Shown: piece by piece, positions 37,211 through 45,530 of the stretch
How positions within the stretch are numbered: the first letter of the stretch is position 1
Layout: each line of letters starts with the position of its first letter
Assembly (NCBI RefSeq): GCF_021653995.1
Contig: NZ_JAJJOZ010000007.1
Span: 62,001 to 126,000 of the forward strand
Direction of reading: 5' to 3'
Length of the DNA: 64,000 nt
From: Allopusillimonas lactea
GTDB lineage: Bacteria; Pseudomonadota; Gammaproteobacteria; Burkholderiales; Burkholderiaceae_B
The notes under the pieces: model-generated
The model's database searches: none
What the model saw: the letters and a program-made list of their open reading frames with translations, nothing else
Told to the model about the DNA's origin: nothing
Program-made: the position numbers and the translations under genes

Positions 37211-38530
37211 TTACAGGGAGGCCGCTTGCTGGGCCAGCTGCGCAGCTTTTTCGTAATTCGCCTTGGCCTGGCTGTTCCATTCACCCTGCAGCTTGGAGAG
37301 GCGCTGCGTGACCGCGGCGTCTTTCTTGTCGGCGTGAAAGAGCGCCAGCAAGTCTTTGGACTGCACGCCGGCTTGATCCAGCAGCGGGGCCCACGCCAGT
37401 TTTTTGGCTTCGTCCAGCAATTCCTTGGCCTTGCCTTGCGCCTTGCTGCCCAGCTTGGCCTCGGCGTCCAGGATGGCTTTGCTGGCACGCTGTAGATCCT
37501 GGTGCCGGAAGGTGATTGTCTGATCGAACAGCGACTGCACGATGTAGTAGCGATTCTGCGACACATTGACGTCGAACTTCACCTTGCTGCGGCCGGCGAT
37601 TTCCTGCGGATCGGGATAGCCCTCGGGGATATTGCCCAGCTTGTCGTAAGGCAGCACAGGCAACCGGGAGATTTCGGGCTTGAGCAGCAGCGCCTGGCCT
37701 TCCTTGCTCAGGGTGTAAGCGATGAACTTCTTGCCCTCGTCGGGGTTGCGTGCGCCGTCGATGAGCGCGATATTGGCCGGCACAATCGCGGTTTCGTCGG
37801 GATAGACGAAGTCCACCGGGAACTTGGAGTACTTGCTCGACAGGCCAAAGAAATCGATCACGGGGCCCGCGCCGAACTGGCCGTTGTTAATGCCGTCGGG
37901 TACGCCGAATGAGCGATCCGTAATGGCGGCGCTATTGCCAGCCATGCGCAACAACGTGTTCCAGCCTTGCTCCCAGCCTTCTCCCTGGAGAATAGTTTCT
38001 ACCGTCAGGTGCATGGTGCCCGAACGCGACGGCGAAGTGATGCCGACGTTGTTGTACCACTCGGGCTGCAGCAGATCCGACCAGGTCTTGGGTGGCGCAA
38101 GCTTCTTGGCCTTGATCAGCCGCGTGTTGTACATAATGCCGTAGCCGGCCAGCGCCTGGCCCATGAACAGGCCATCGGGGTCATTGATGGGAAAGCTGCC
38201 GATCTTCGCTGGCACATCTGGGTTGGCGATGCTGGTGGCATTGGCCAGCAGCTTGTTCTGTGCGAGCACTTCGAAGGCGTCGGGTGCACTTGCCCAGAAT
38301 ACTTCGGGGCGTTTTCCAGCATCGGTTTCCTTGACATAGGCGATGCCCGACACCGTATTTTTGTTGAGGATTTCCAGCTTGATGTCAGGGTTGGCCTTTT
38401 CAAAGGCCGCTTTATAAGCCTGGGTCAACTCTTTGGGGAACGAGGTAATCACTGTGACCGTCCCCGCCAGAGCGGGTGTGCAGCCGGCCAGTGCCAAGGC
38501 CGCCAGTACAGGTTTGATTCGGATAATCAT
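37211..38530 (-). CDS. ABC transporter substrate-binding protein, PgtC/Fbp-like, with C-terminal helical extension
   Basis: The 439-residue periplasmic protein has a signal peptide (MIIRIKPVLAALALAGC, cleavage near ALAG) and the type 2 binding fold of the iron(III)/phosphoglycerate group: TVTVITSFPKELTQAYKAAFEKANPDI, PEVFWASAPDAFEVL, WSDLLQPEWYNNVGITSPSRSGTMHL and DETAIVPANIALIDGARNPDEGKKFIAYTLS. From about residue 330 a ~110-residue helical, Lys/Ala-rich tail follows, which most Fbp-type proteins lack. I use the second of two close ATGs (38530), because GGAGG lies seven bases before it but only one base before the first. It heads the five-gene cluster. The ligand is unknown; a phosphorylated compound is one possibility. 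Confidence 0.9.
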   Translation of the reverse strand: MIIRIKPVLAALALAGCTPALAGTVTVITSFPKELTQAYKAAFEKANPDIKLEILNKNTVSGIAYVKETDAGKRPEVFWASAPDAFEVLAQNKLLANATSIANPDVPAKIGSFPINDPDGLFMGQALAGYGIMYNTRLIKAKKLAPPKTWSDLLQPEWYNNVGITSPSRSGTMHLTVETILQGEGWEQGWNTLLRMAGNSAAITDRSFGVPDGINNGQFGAGPVIDFFGLSSKYSKFPVDFVYPDETAIVPANIALIDGARNPDEGKKFIAYTLSKEGQALLLKPEISRLPVLPYDKLGNIPEGYPDPQEIAGRSKVKFDVNVSQNRYYIVQSLFDQTITFRHQDLQRASKAILDAEAKLGSKAQGKAKELLDEAKKLAWAPLLDQAGVQSKDLLALFHADKKDAAVTQRLSKLQGEWNSQAKANYEKAAQLAQQAASL

Positions 38531-38845
38531 GCCCATGCCTCCGTGTTTTATTGGTGTAATGAAACTGCAACATAGGCAATGCCTCAAGGGGCGTCCAATC
38601 ATTATTTTTGATGCGCGCCATAACACCCCGAGGCGAGGCCTGCCGGTATTGGGGTTAACCCCGTCGGTGCGGTACAGCGCGCGCAACGCGATGCGGACGC
38701 AGCCGGGCACGAATTTCTTGCTGTGCGCGCCAGTGGCGACGTAAACTTCCGCCTCGAAGAAAAACACCCGCGGATGGCGCATGCGCGGCTGGCCCTCAGC
38801 CATTGGCATACGGAGGGCGTCGTCCGTCTCAGAAAAGGTACCCCA
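38531..38845. other. divergent intergenic region (315 bp), no gene seen
   Basis: This stretch must hold the promoters for the minus-strand importer cluster and the plus-strand NCS2 permease. I see no convincing -35/-10 pair, Fur box, Pho box or RNA. An AATAATGATT element at about 38595-38606 resembles half a Fur site only. Confidence 0.6.
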
Positions 38846-40165
38846 ATGTCTTCAACCTATTTTCCCCGTTGGCGCCTGGTGCAGGGTGGGGCCAGCGGCA
38901 CGGTGGTTCAACCCGATGAGCGCCTGGGTTGGCCGCAGAATATCGCCATGGGCGTGCAACACGTGGTGGCGATGTTCGGTTCAACCATCCTGGCGCCCAT
39001 ACTCATGGGCTTTGATCCCAATATTTCTATCCTCATGTCCGGCATCGGCACGCTGATTTTCTTCGTGTTCGTGGGCGGGCGGGTGCCCAGCTACCTGGGG
39101 TCGAGTTTTGCGTTCATTGGTGGCGTGATCGCAGTCACGGGCTACGCCGGCGCGGGGCCCAACGCCAATATCGGGGTGGCGCTGGGCGCCATCATTGCTT
39201 GCGGCCTGGCCTATACCTTGATTGGCTTGCTGGTGTGGTGGATGGACGCGCGCTCGGGTGGGGCGGCGGTGCGCATCAACAAGCTCATGCCGCCAGTTGT
39301 CACCGGCGCCATCGTGGCAGTGATCGGGCTGAACCTGGCACCCATTGCCGCCAAGGGGGCGATGGGCGGCTCCACATTCGAAGCGATCATGGCGCTGGTT
39401 ACCGTGCTGTGTGTGGGCGGCATCGCCGTCTACGCGCGCGGCGCCATGCAGCGCCTGCTCATCCTGGTGGGGCTGTTGCTGGCTTGTATTATTTACGCTG
39501 TGCTTACCAATGGCCTGGGGATGGGCAAGCCCATCGATTTCTCCGCAGTGGCGGCCGCGCCTTGGTTGGGCCTGCCAACATTCCACGCCCCGGTTTTCCA
39601 ACCGCATGCCATCAGCGTTATCGTGCCGGTTGCCATTATTCTCGTGGCAGAGAACCTCGGTCATATCAAGGCGGTGGCCGCCATGACAGGCCGCAACCTG
39701 GACAGCTATCTGGGGCGCGCGTTTGTCGGCGACGGCGTGGCAACCATGGTGTCGGGCGCGGTAGGCGGCACAGGTGTTACCACCTATGCCGAAAACATTG
39801 GCGTCATGACGGTTACCCGAATCTATTCCACACTGGTGTTCGTGATTGCCGCCGTCATCGCCATCGGTCTCGGCTTCTCACCCAAGTTCGGCGCGGTCAT
39901 CCAGGCCATCCCAGGCCCGGTGCTGGGGGGCATGTCGGTCGTGGTATTTGGCCTGATCGCCATCGCGGGTGCGCGCATCTGGGTCGTCAATCAGGTTGAT
40001 TTTGCCGATAACCGCAACCTTATTGTGGCTGCCGTGACGCTGGTGCTGGGCGCGGGCAATTTTTCAGTGCAACTGGGGCTGTTCAAGCTGGACGGCATTG
40101 GCACCGCCACCTTCGGCGCCATTATCTTGTATGCCCTGCTGAACCGGCGCGGCGCACCCGCCTGA
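38846..40165 (+). CDS. NCS2 family uracil/xanthine-type permease
   Basis: The 439-residue protein has about 12-14 membrane segments and NCS2 signatures: GWPQNIAMGVQHVVAMFGSTILAPILMGFDPN at the start, the GRVPSYLGSSFAFIG block, the LVAENLGHIKAVAAMTGRNLD substrate-site glutamate, the VGGTGVTTYAENIGVM segment typical of UraA/RutG-like uracil transporters, and the late IQAIPGPVLGGM motif. I start at the ATG at 38846, since the longer frame is open only by chance. A good intrinsic terminator lies 66 bp after the stop. The gene is alone. Uracil is the likely substrate from family resemblance; xanthine is possible. Confidence 0.92.
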   Translation: MSSTYFPRWRLVQGGASGTVVQPDERLGWPQNIAMGVQHVVAMFGSTILAPILMGFDPNISILMSGIGTLIFFVFVGGRVPSYLGSSFAFIGGVIAVTGYAGAGPNANIGVALGAIIACGLAYTLIGLLVWWMDARSGGAAVRINKLMPPVVTGAIVAVIGLNLAPIAAKGAMGGSTFEAIMALVTVLCVGGIAVYARGAMQRLLILVGLLLACIIYAVLTNGLGMGKPIDFSAVAAAPWLGLPTFHAPVFQPHAISVIVPVAIILVAENLGHIKAVAAMTGRNLDSYLGRAFVGDGVATMVSGAVGGTGVTTYAENIGVMTVTRIYSTLVFVIAAVIAIGLGFSPKFGAVIQAIPGPVLGGMSVVVFGLIAIAGARIWVVNQVDFADNRNLIVAAVTLVLGAGNFSVQLGLFKLDGIGTATFGAIILYALLNRRGAPA

Positions 40166-40230
40166 TCGCGCCCGCGCGAATCGGCCAGGGCTTGCTTTTT
40201 TCTCAAAACTTGCCGACAATGCATACATAT

Positions 40231-40263
40231 CCCCGGTTTGGACCCAGGCCGGGGTTTTATTTT
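40231..40263 (+). terminator. intrinsic terminator after the NCS2 permease gene
   Basis: Stem CCCCGG/CCGGGG with a 12-nt loop, followed by TTTTATTTT. Confidence 0.8.
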
Positions 40264-40407
40264 GAGTTGAACGCTGTTGCTACACCCATAAAAATCCAGC
40301 AACGATCTCGCTTCACTCTCCCAGCCGTCTGACGGCGGGCCCATTCACTCGATTGCTCAGGCGCTCCATGCCAGGGGCGTCTTTTACTTTTTTGAATCAG
40401 GATAACT

Positions 40408-40884
40408 ATGTCTGCGATACCGTTGACAGCCCGCGGCGCTGAGCGCTTGCAAGCGGAACTGCACCGTCTCAAGACGGTCGAGCGGCCCGAAATCATCAAT
40501 TCCATTGCCGAGGCGCGCGCGCAGGGCGACCTCTCCGAAAACGCCGAGTACGATGCCGCGCGTGAGCGCCAGGCTTTCGTCGAGGGCCGTATTCGCGAGC
40601 TCGAAGGCACCCTGTCCAATGCCCAGATCATTGATCCGAAAGCGCTCGACTCCGAAGGCAAGGCCGTGTTCGGCGCCACCGTCCAGATCGAGGATCTGGA
40701 GTCGGGCGAGCGCGTCACCTACCAGATTGTTGGCGACGTCGAGGCCGATATCCGTTCCAATCTCATTTCCGTCTCCAGCCCGGTGGCGCGCGCGCTGATC
40801 GGCAAGATGGAGGGCGATGTCGTTGAAGTGCAGGCGCCTGCTGGTGTGCGCGAGTACGAAGTGCTGGCGATCAGCTACCAGTAA
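40408..40884 (+). CDS. greA: transcription elongation factor GreA
   Basis: GreA enters the RNA polymerase secondary channel and stimulates cleavage of backtracked transcripts. The 158-residue protein has the N-terminal coiled coil (LTARGAERLQAELHRLKTVERPEIINSIAEARAQGDLSENAEYDAARERQAFVEGRI, with the acidic tip residues in DLSENAEY) and the C-terminal FKBP-like domain (GEADIRSNLISVSSPVARALIGKMEGDVVEVQAPAG-type block; here preceded by VGDV). Length is canonical. A strong terminator lies ~120 bp downstream. It precedes yhbY-rlmE-ftsH as in E. coli, although yhbY is on the opposite strand. Confidence 0.97.
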   Translation: MSAIPLTARGAERLQAELHRLKTVERPEIINSIAEARAQGDLSENAEYDAARERQAFVEGRIRELEGTLSNAQIIDPKALDSEGKAVFGATVQIEDLESGERVTYQIVGDVEADIRSNLISVSSPVARALIGKMEGDVVEVQAPAGVREYEVLAISYQ

Positions 40885-41001
40885 ACAGGCGCCGCGCGGC
40901 GTGCGGCCGCTCCGTGGGGGCGTCGGCCTGGCGCGGGATCCAGATCAGGGTTCGCCGCATCCGGATAAATATTCGGGGCCGTATCTACGGCATGAATACA
41001 A

Positions 41002-41043
41002 AGAGACCTCAGGTAGTTGAATGCCTGGGGTCTCTTGCCTTTT
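41002..41043 (+). terminator. intrinsic terminator after greA
   Basis: A 12-bp stem AGAGACCTCAGG/CCTGGGGTCTCT (one G-T pair) with a 10-nt loop is followed by TGCCTTTT. Confidence 0.8.
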
Positions 41044-41091
41044 ATGAAGGCATCTGTTTTTGGATTATTGGCGTGCTGAATGCTCAGGGTT

Positions 41092-41161
41092 AGTGCTGAG
41101 TGCTGAGTGCTGAGTGCTGAGTGCTGAGTGCTGAGTGCTGAGTGCTGAGTGCTGAGTGCTG
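41092..41161. repeat. heptanucleotide tandem array, AGTGCTG x10
   Basis: Exactly ten perfect copies of AGTGCTG lie between the greA terminator and the 3' end of the convergent yhbY gene. A diverged copy (TGCTGAATGCTCAGG) sits just before it. All three reading frames through it are open on the minus strand, but the encoded His-Ser-Ala-Leu-type repeat has no gene context. The array is 160 bp past the yhbY stop, so it is non-coding as far as I can tell. Confidence 0.92.
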
Positions 41162-41321
41162 GTGCGGCGGAGGGGCGGGCTGGCGTGGCGGCCAGGCAGC
41201 AAGGCCTCGCCGCGGCGCATGCCAAGGGCCCTGCGGTGCAGCACAAAACGGGTGCGGCGCGAAACGGCCGCCCAGGCGAGCAGGCGGCCGACGCGGTGCA
41301 GACGTTTGCTGCTTTTGCCGC

Positions 41322-41912
41322 TTAGCGTTTGCCGCGCACGCTGCGGCGGGCACCTGCGCGCAGCGACAGCGCGCTGCCACTGCGGCGCGGGACACCGTGC
41401 GCTGGTTTGGCTGCGCCAGCCGTACCCGTGCGCGAAGCGGCGCCGCGCGCGCGCGGGGCTGCAGTGGCGGCCGGCGTGGCGGGTTTCTCGGCACGGCTGA
41501 CGGCGCGGCGCGCTTTTTCGGTTTTGCGTGTGCGTTTGCCACCTTCGGCGGCCTGTTTCTTGGGCGTGTAGGGGTCGGACGCCTTGCGCACCGCCCGGGT
41601 GGCGTTTTCGGCCGCGGCGCGGGCGCGCTGCACCTCTTCGTCGGGGCGGTAAAGCACCAGTATTTTGCCCAGGTGGTGCACGGGCGCACACGACAGCGCG
41701 TCGCAGATCGCATCATAGATGGCGACCCGCGCGTCACGGTCGTCGCCCGAGACGCGCACTTTGATGAGCTGATGGGCGTTAAGATTGACGTCTATTTCTT
41801 TCAGGACAGCATCGGTAAGGCCGCGATCCCCGATAAGGACCACCGGTTTTAAAGGATGTGCCGCGGCGCGCAAATTACTGCGCTGCTGGGGGGAAATGTC
41901 GAGTTTAGGCAT
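41322..41912 (-). CDS. yhbY: YhbY family (CRM domain) RNA-binding protein with long basic tail
   Basis: YhbY binds pre-50S ribosomal particles in E. coli. Residues ~1-95 form the CRM domain: LDISPQQRSNLRAAAHPLKPVVLIGDRGLTDAVLKEIDVNLNAHQLIKVRV, with the GxxG loop as GDRG and a VLYRPDEE end. E. coli YhbY is 97 residues and stops here, but this protein runs to 196. The extra ~100 residues are rich in Arg, Lys and Ala, look disordered, and may add RNA binding. The gene is divergent from rlmE with 17 bp between start codons, the common yhbY|rlmE arrangement of betaproteobacteria. Confidence 0.92.
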   Translation of the reverse strand: MPKLDISPQQRSNLRAAAHPLKPVVLIGDRGLTDAVLKEIDVNLNAHQLIKVRVSGDDRDARVAIYDAICDALSCAPVHHLGKILVLYRPDEEVQRARAAAENATRAVRKASDPYTPKKQAAEGGKRTRKTEKARRAVSRAEKPATPAATAAPRARGAASRTGTAGAAKPAHGVPRRSGSALSLRAGARRSVRGKR

Positions 41913-41929
41913 GGTGGAATTGTACGGGA

Positions 41930-42565
41930 ATGGCCAAGAAAAAATTCTCTAAAGACTGGATACAACAGCATATTAATGACCCTTACGTCAAAATGGCGCA
42001 ACAAAAGGGTTACCGGGCGCGGGCGGCATTCAAGCTGCTGGAAATCGTCGACTCAGAGAAACTAATGAAACCGGGCGATATTGTGGTCGACCTGGGCTCG
42101 GCGCCCGGCAGTTGGTCGCAGGTGGCGCGCGAACGCCTGGTAGGGCCCGGCGGGGTGGTGCGAGGCCGTATTATCGCCCTGGATGTCCTGCCCATGGAAC
42201 CAATCTCCGGCGTTGAGTTTATTCAGGGGGATTTCCGTGAAGATGAAGTATTGCAGCGGCTCCAGGATATTGTCGGCGACGAAAAAGTGGATCTTGTAAT
42301 TTCCGACATGGCCCCCAATTTATCAGGTGTGGGGTCGGCCGATTCGGCCCGGATCCAGCATGTCTGTGATCTGGCGCTCGATTTTGCCAGCCAGCACCTA
42401 AAGCCCGAAGGCGCCTTGATTGTCAAAGCGTTTCACGGCAGCGGGTTTTCGCAGATTGTCGAATCCTTCAAACGCCAGTTTCAAAAGGTGGTTGAACGCA
42501 AACCAAAAGCATCGCGGGGCAAGTCTTCCGAAACTTTCCTCGTCGCGCGTAACCTGAAGAAATAA
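41930..42565 (+). CDS. rlmE: 23S rRNA 2'-O-ribose U2552 methyltransferase RlmE (FtsJ)
   Basis: RlmE methylates U2552 in the 50S A loop with S-adenosylmethionine. The 211-residue protein has the RrmJ fold: YRARAAFKLLEI with the catalytic Lys, the SAM motif VVDLGSAPGSWSQVA near residue 55, FIQGDFREDEVL, VDLVISDMAPNLSGVGSAD with the catalytic Asp, and ALIVKAFHGSGF with a second catalytic Lys. Length is canonical. It lies 143 bp upstream of ftsH, the usual pair. Confidence 0.96.
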   Translation: MAKKKFSKDWIQQHINDPYVKMAQQKGYRARAAFKLLEIVDSEKLMKPGDIVVDLGSAPGSWSQVARERLVGPGGVVRGRIIALDVLPMEPISGVEFIQGDFREDEVLQRLQDIVGDEKVDLVISDMAPNLSGVGSADSARIQHVCDLALDFASQHLKPEGALIVKAFHGSGFSQIVESFKRQFQKVVERKPKASRGKSSETFLVARNLKK

Positions 42566-42708
42566 ATGCCCAAATTCCTGGTCTCAGGGCCGGGTTGTTA
42601 CCAACCACGATTCCTTCTATCAGGTAGAATGAATTTATTGACATACTTGTTTGGCTGCCGTAATGCGCGGGGCTGTGGCAAGCTGGAATTACAAGTAGGA
42701 GATTGGCT

Positions 42709-44604
42709 TTGAACAACTCTTTTTCCAAGGTGGCGATCTGGATGGTGATCGCGCTGGTGCTGTTCACTGTTTTCAAACAGTTCGACGGGCGCGCCACCAC
42801 CACTGATACCGTTACCTACACCCAGTTCATGACTGACGCGCAGGCGGGGCGGATCAGTAAAGTTGATATTCAGGGCGACACCCTGTATGTCACGCCCGAT
42901 AGTGGCCGGCCGTACAGCCTGACGTCGCCTGGCGACCTCTGGATGGTGCCTGAGCTCGTCAAATCCGGCGTGCAGGTGTCGGGCAAGGCGCGCGAAGAGC
43001 CTTCCTTCCTCACCAGCCTGTTTGTTTCCTGGTTCCCGATGCTGCTGTTGATCGGGGTGTGGATCTTCTTCATGCGCCAGATGCAGGGCGGCGGCAAGGG
43101 CGGTGCCTTCAGCTTCGGCAAGTCGCGCGCGCGCATGCTCGATGAAAACACCAACAACGTTACCTTCGCCGACGTCGCCGGCTGCGACGAAGCCAAAGAG
43201 GACGTCCAGGAGTTGGTCGATTTCCTGCGCGACCCCACGAAGTTCCAGCGCCTGGGTGGCCGTATTCCGCGCGGCGTGCTGATGGTGGGCTCGCCCGGTA
43301 CCGGTAAGACCTTGCTGGCCAAGGCCATCGCGGGCGAAGCCAAGGTGCCTTTCTTCAGCATCTCTGGTTCCGACTTCGTTGAAATGTTCGTGGGTGTGGG
43401 TGCTGCCCGCGTGCGCGACATGTTCGAGAACGCCAAGAAGCAAGCACCTTGCATTATCTTCATTGATGAAATCGATGCGGTTGGCCGCCAACGCGGTGCT
43501 GGCCTGGGCGGCGGCAACGACGAACGCGAGCAAACCTTGAACCAGTTGCTGGTCGAGATGGACGGCTTCGAAACCGGCCAGGGTGTATTGGTGATCGCCG
43601 CCACCAACCGCCCCGATGTGCTCGACCCCGCGCTGCTGCGCCCGGGGCGCTTCGACCGCCAGGTTGTGGTATCGCTGCCCGATATCCGTGGCCGCGAGCA
43701 GATTCTCAAGGTGCACATGCGCAAGGTGCCACTGGCCACTAACGTTGATGCCATGGTGCTGGCGCGTGGTACGCCGGGCTTTTCTGGCGCCGATCTCGCC
43801 AACCTGGTCAACGAGGCTGCCTTGTTCGCCGCGCGCCGCAACGGCCGTACGGTCGACATGAGCGACTTCGAAAAGGCCAAGGACAAGATCATTATGGGCG
43901 CCGAGCGCCGCTCCATCGTCATGCCCGAGGAAGAGCGCCGCAACACGGCCTACCACGAGGCTGGCCACGCGCTTGTCGCACGCATGCTGCCCAAGACTGA
44001 TCCTGTGCACAAGGTCACCATCATCCCGCGCGGCCGCGCGTTGGGCGTCACCATGCAGTTGCCCGAGGGTGATCGCTACAGCATGGATAAAGAACGCCTG
44101 CTCAACACCATTGCAGTGTTGTTCGGCGGCCGTATCGCCGAAGAGGTGTTCATGCACCAGATGACCACGGGTGCGTCTAACGACTTCGAGCGCGCGACGG
44201 CTATCGCCCGCGACATCGTTACACGTTACGGTATGACTGATTCGCTCGGTCCTGTTGTGTACGCCGAAAACGAGGGCGAGGTGTTCCTGGGCCGCAGCGT
44301 CACCAAGACCACGCACGTGTCCGAAGCCACCATGCAGAAGGTGGACCACGAGATCCGCAGCATCATCGACGAGCAGTACAACGTGGCGCGCAACATCATT
44401 GAGCAGAACCGCGACAAGATGGAAGCCATGGCCAAGGCGCTGCTCGAATGGGAAACCATTGATGCCGACCAGATCCAGGACATCATGGAAGGTCGTCCGC
44501 CGCGTGCGCCGCAGCCGCCTTCTTCGGGCAACGATACATCCGATCGCACGCCGCCCGCCGGCGTATCCTCGGCAGGTGGCGACACGGCGGCAACGCCGGT
44601 CTGA
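42709..44604 (+). CDS. ftsH: ATP-dependent zinc metalloprotease FtsH
   Basis: FtsH is the membrane-anchored AAA+ protease that degrades LpxC, sigma-32 and damaged membrane proteins. The 631-residue protein has two membrane segments (SKVAIWMVIALVLFTVF; SWFPMLLLIGVWIFF) flanking a periplasmic domain. The AAA domain follows (Walker A GSPGTGKTLLAKA near residue 195, Walker B CIIFIDEIDAVG, SRH with RPGRFDRQ). The zinc site is HEAGH near 420. The start is taken as TTG at 42709 (MNNSFSKVAI), which follows AGTAGGAGA; a TTG two codons earlier is less well spaced. The C-terminal tail is Pro/Ser-rich. Confidence 0.97.
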   Translation: MNNSFSKVAIWMVIALVLFTVFKQFDGRATTTDTVTYTQFMTDAQAGRISKVDIQGDTLYVTPDSGRPYSLTSPGDLWMVPELVKSGVQVSGKAREEPSFLTSLFVSWFPMLLLIGVWIFFMRQMQGGGKGGAFSFGKSRARMLDENTNNVTFADVAGCDEAKEDVQELVDFLRDPTKFQRLGGRIPRGVLMVGSPGTGKTLLAKAIAGEAKVPFFSISGSDFVEMFVGVGAARVRDMFENAKKQAPCIIFIDEIDAVGRQRGAGLGGGNDEREQTLNQLLVEMDGFETGQGVLVIAATNRPDVLDPALLRPGRFDRQVVVSLPDIRGREQILKVHMRKVPLATNVDAMVLARGTPGFSGADLANLVNEAALFAARRNGRTVDMSDFEKAKDKIIMGAERRSIVMPEEERRNTAYHEAGHALVARMLPKTDPVHKVTIIPRGRALGVTMQLPEGDRYSMDKERLLNTIAVLFGGRIAEEVFMHQMTTGASNDFERATAIARDIVTRYGMTDSLGPVVYAENEGEVFLGRSVTKTTHVSEATMQKVDHEIRSIIDEQYNVARNIIEQNRDKMEAMAKALLEWETIDADQIQDIMEGRPPRAPQPPSSGNDTSDRTPPAGVSSAGGDTAATPV

Positions 44605-44645
44605 CACCTGGGTTGGCGTTTCAAAAACAGTAAACACCTTCACGA

Positions 44646-45485
44646 ATGAGTAACACCGTGCTTTGTGGGCGCTTCGAGCTTGGGCTCGAGCGCCCTTTGG
44701 TCATGGGGATCGTCAATGTCACCCCTGACTCCTTCTCCGATGGCAATGCCCATCCCGATCCCGACTCCGCCGTCCGGCATGCGTTCGACTTGATCGCGCA
44801 GGGGGCCGACATGCTCGATATCGGCGGCGAATCCACGCGCCCCGGCGCAGCGCCGGTCAGTGTGGCCGATGAGCTCGCGCGTGTTCTGCCGGTCATCAAG
44901 GCACTGCGTGACAGCGGCAAGCCGCTGTCGGTCGATACGTTCAAGCCTGAAGTCATGCGCGCCGTGCTTGATGCGGGTGCCGACATGATCAACGATGTCT
45001 ATGGCTTCCGGCAGCCTGGCGCTATCGAGGCCGTGGCGGGCTCGCGTTGCGGCCTGTGCGTCATGCACATGCAGGGCGAGCCCAAGTCGATGCAGAACGC
45101 GCCACATTACGAAAACGTTGTACGCGAAGTACAACAATTTTTGCACGAGCGTGTGGCTACACTGTTGCTGGCCGGGATTGGGCGCGAGCGCATTGTGCTC
45201 GATCCGGGTTTTGGCTTTGGCAAGACAGCGGAACAGAACTACACCTTGATGCGCGAACTCGACGCCATTGATGCCCAGGGGCTGCCCTGGCTGATCGGCG
45301 TATCCCGAAAATCGATGATCGGCCATGTCGTTGGCCGTGAGCCTGCCGGCCGCGTGGCGGGCAGCATTGCCGCCGCGCTGGCCGGCGTGGCGCGCGGGGC
45401 GCGCATCGTGCGGGTGCACGATGTGGCGGCTACAGCCGATGCCCTCAAGGTGTGGCACGCTGTCCAAGCCGGCCTTTCTTCCTGA
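44646..45485 (+). CDS. folP: dihydropteroate synthase
   Basis: FolP joins p-aminobenzoate to 6-hydroxymethyl-dihydropterin pyrophosphate in folate synthesis and is the sulfonamide target. The 279-residue TIM barrel has the two family signatures: MGIVNVTPDSFSDGN and MLDIGGESTRPGA. NDVYGF, CVMHMQGEP, DPGFGFGKT and the late IGVSRKSMIG and RVHDV motifs follow. It lies 41 bp after ftsH and 45 bp before glmM, in the conserved ftsH-folP-glmM order. Confidence 0.97.
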   Translation: MSNTVLCGRFELGLERPLVMGIVNVTPDSFSDGNAHPDPDSAVRHAFDLIAQGADMLDIGGESTRPGAAPVSVADELARVLPVIKALRDSGKPLSVDTFKPEVMRAVLDAGADMINDVYGFRQPGAIEAVAGSRCGLCVMHMQGEPKSMQNAPHYENVVREVQQFLHERVATLLLAGIGRERIVLDPGFGFGKTAEQNYTLMRELDAIDAQGLPWLIGVSRKSMIGHVVGREPAGRVAGSIAAALAGVARGARIVRVHDVAATADALKVWHAVQAGLSS

Positions 45486-45530
45486 TATTTCCTGCCCGGC
45501 CCCGCGGCCGCGGCTTACTGGAGCGATTTC

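Noticed and set aside
38590..38610. Fur box before the Fbp-like importer
   Set aside because: Only about half of the expected hexamer pattern is present, so iron control is not supported.
41092..41161. CRISPR array
   Set aside because: The AGTGCTG units are 7 bp, perfectly contiguous and without spacers; no cas genes are present.
42638..42666. ftsH promoter TTGACA with 17-bp spacer
   Set aside because: The -35 hexamer is perfect, but the matching -10 (TAATGC) is poor and no heat-shock-type -10 is visible; not reported as a feature.
42598..44643. A 681-codon minus-strand frame opposite ftsH
   Set aside because: Antisense shadow of ftsH; no recognisable domain and His/Gly/Val-rich composition typical of such shadows.
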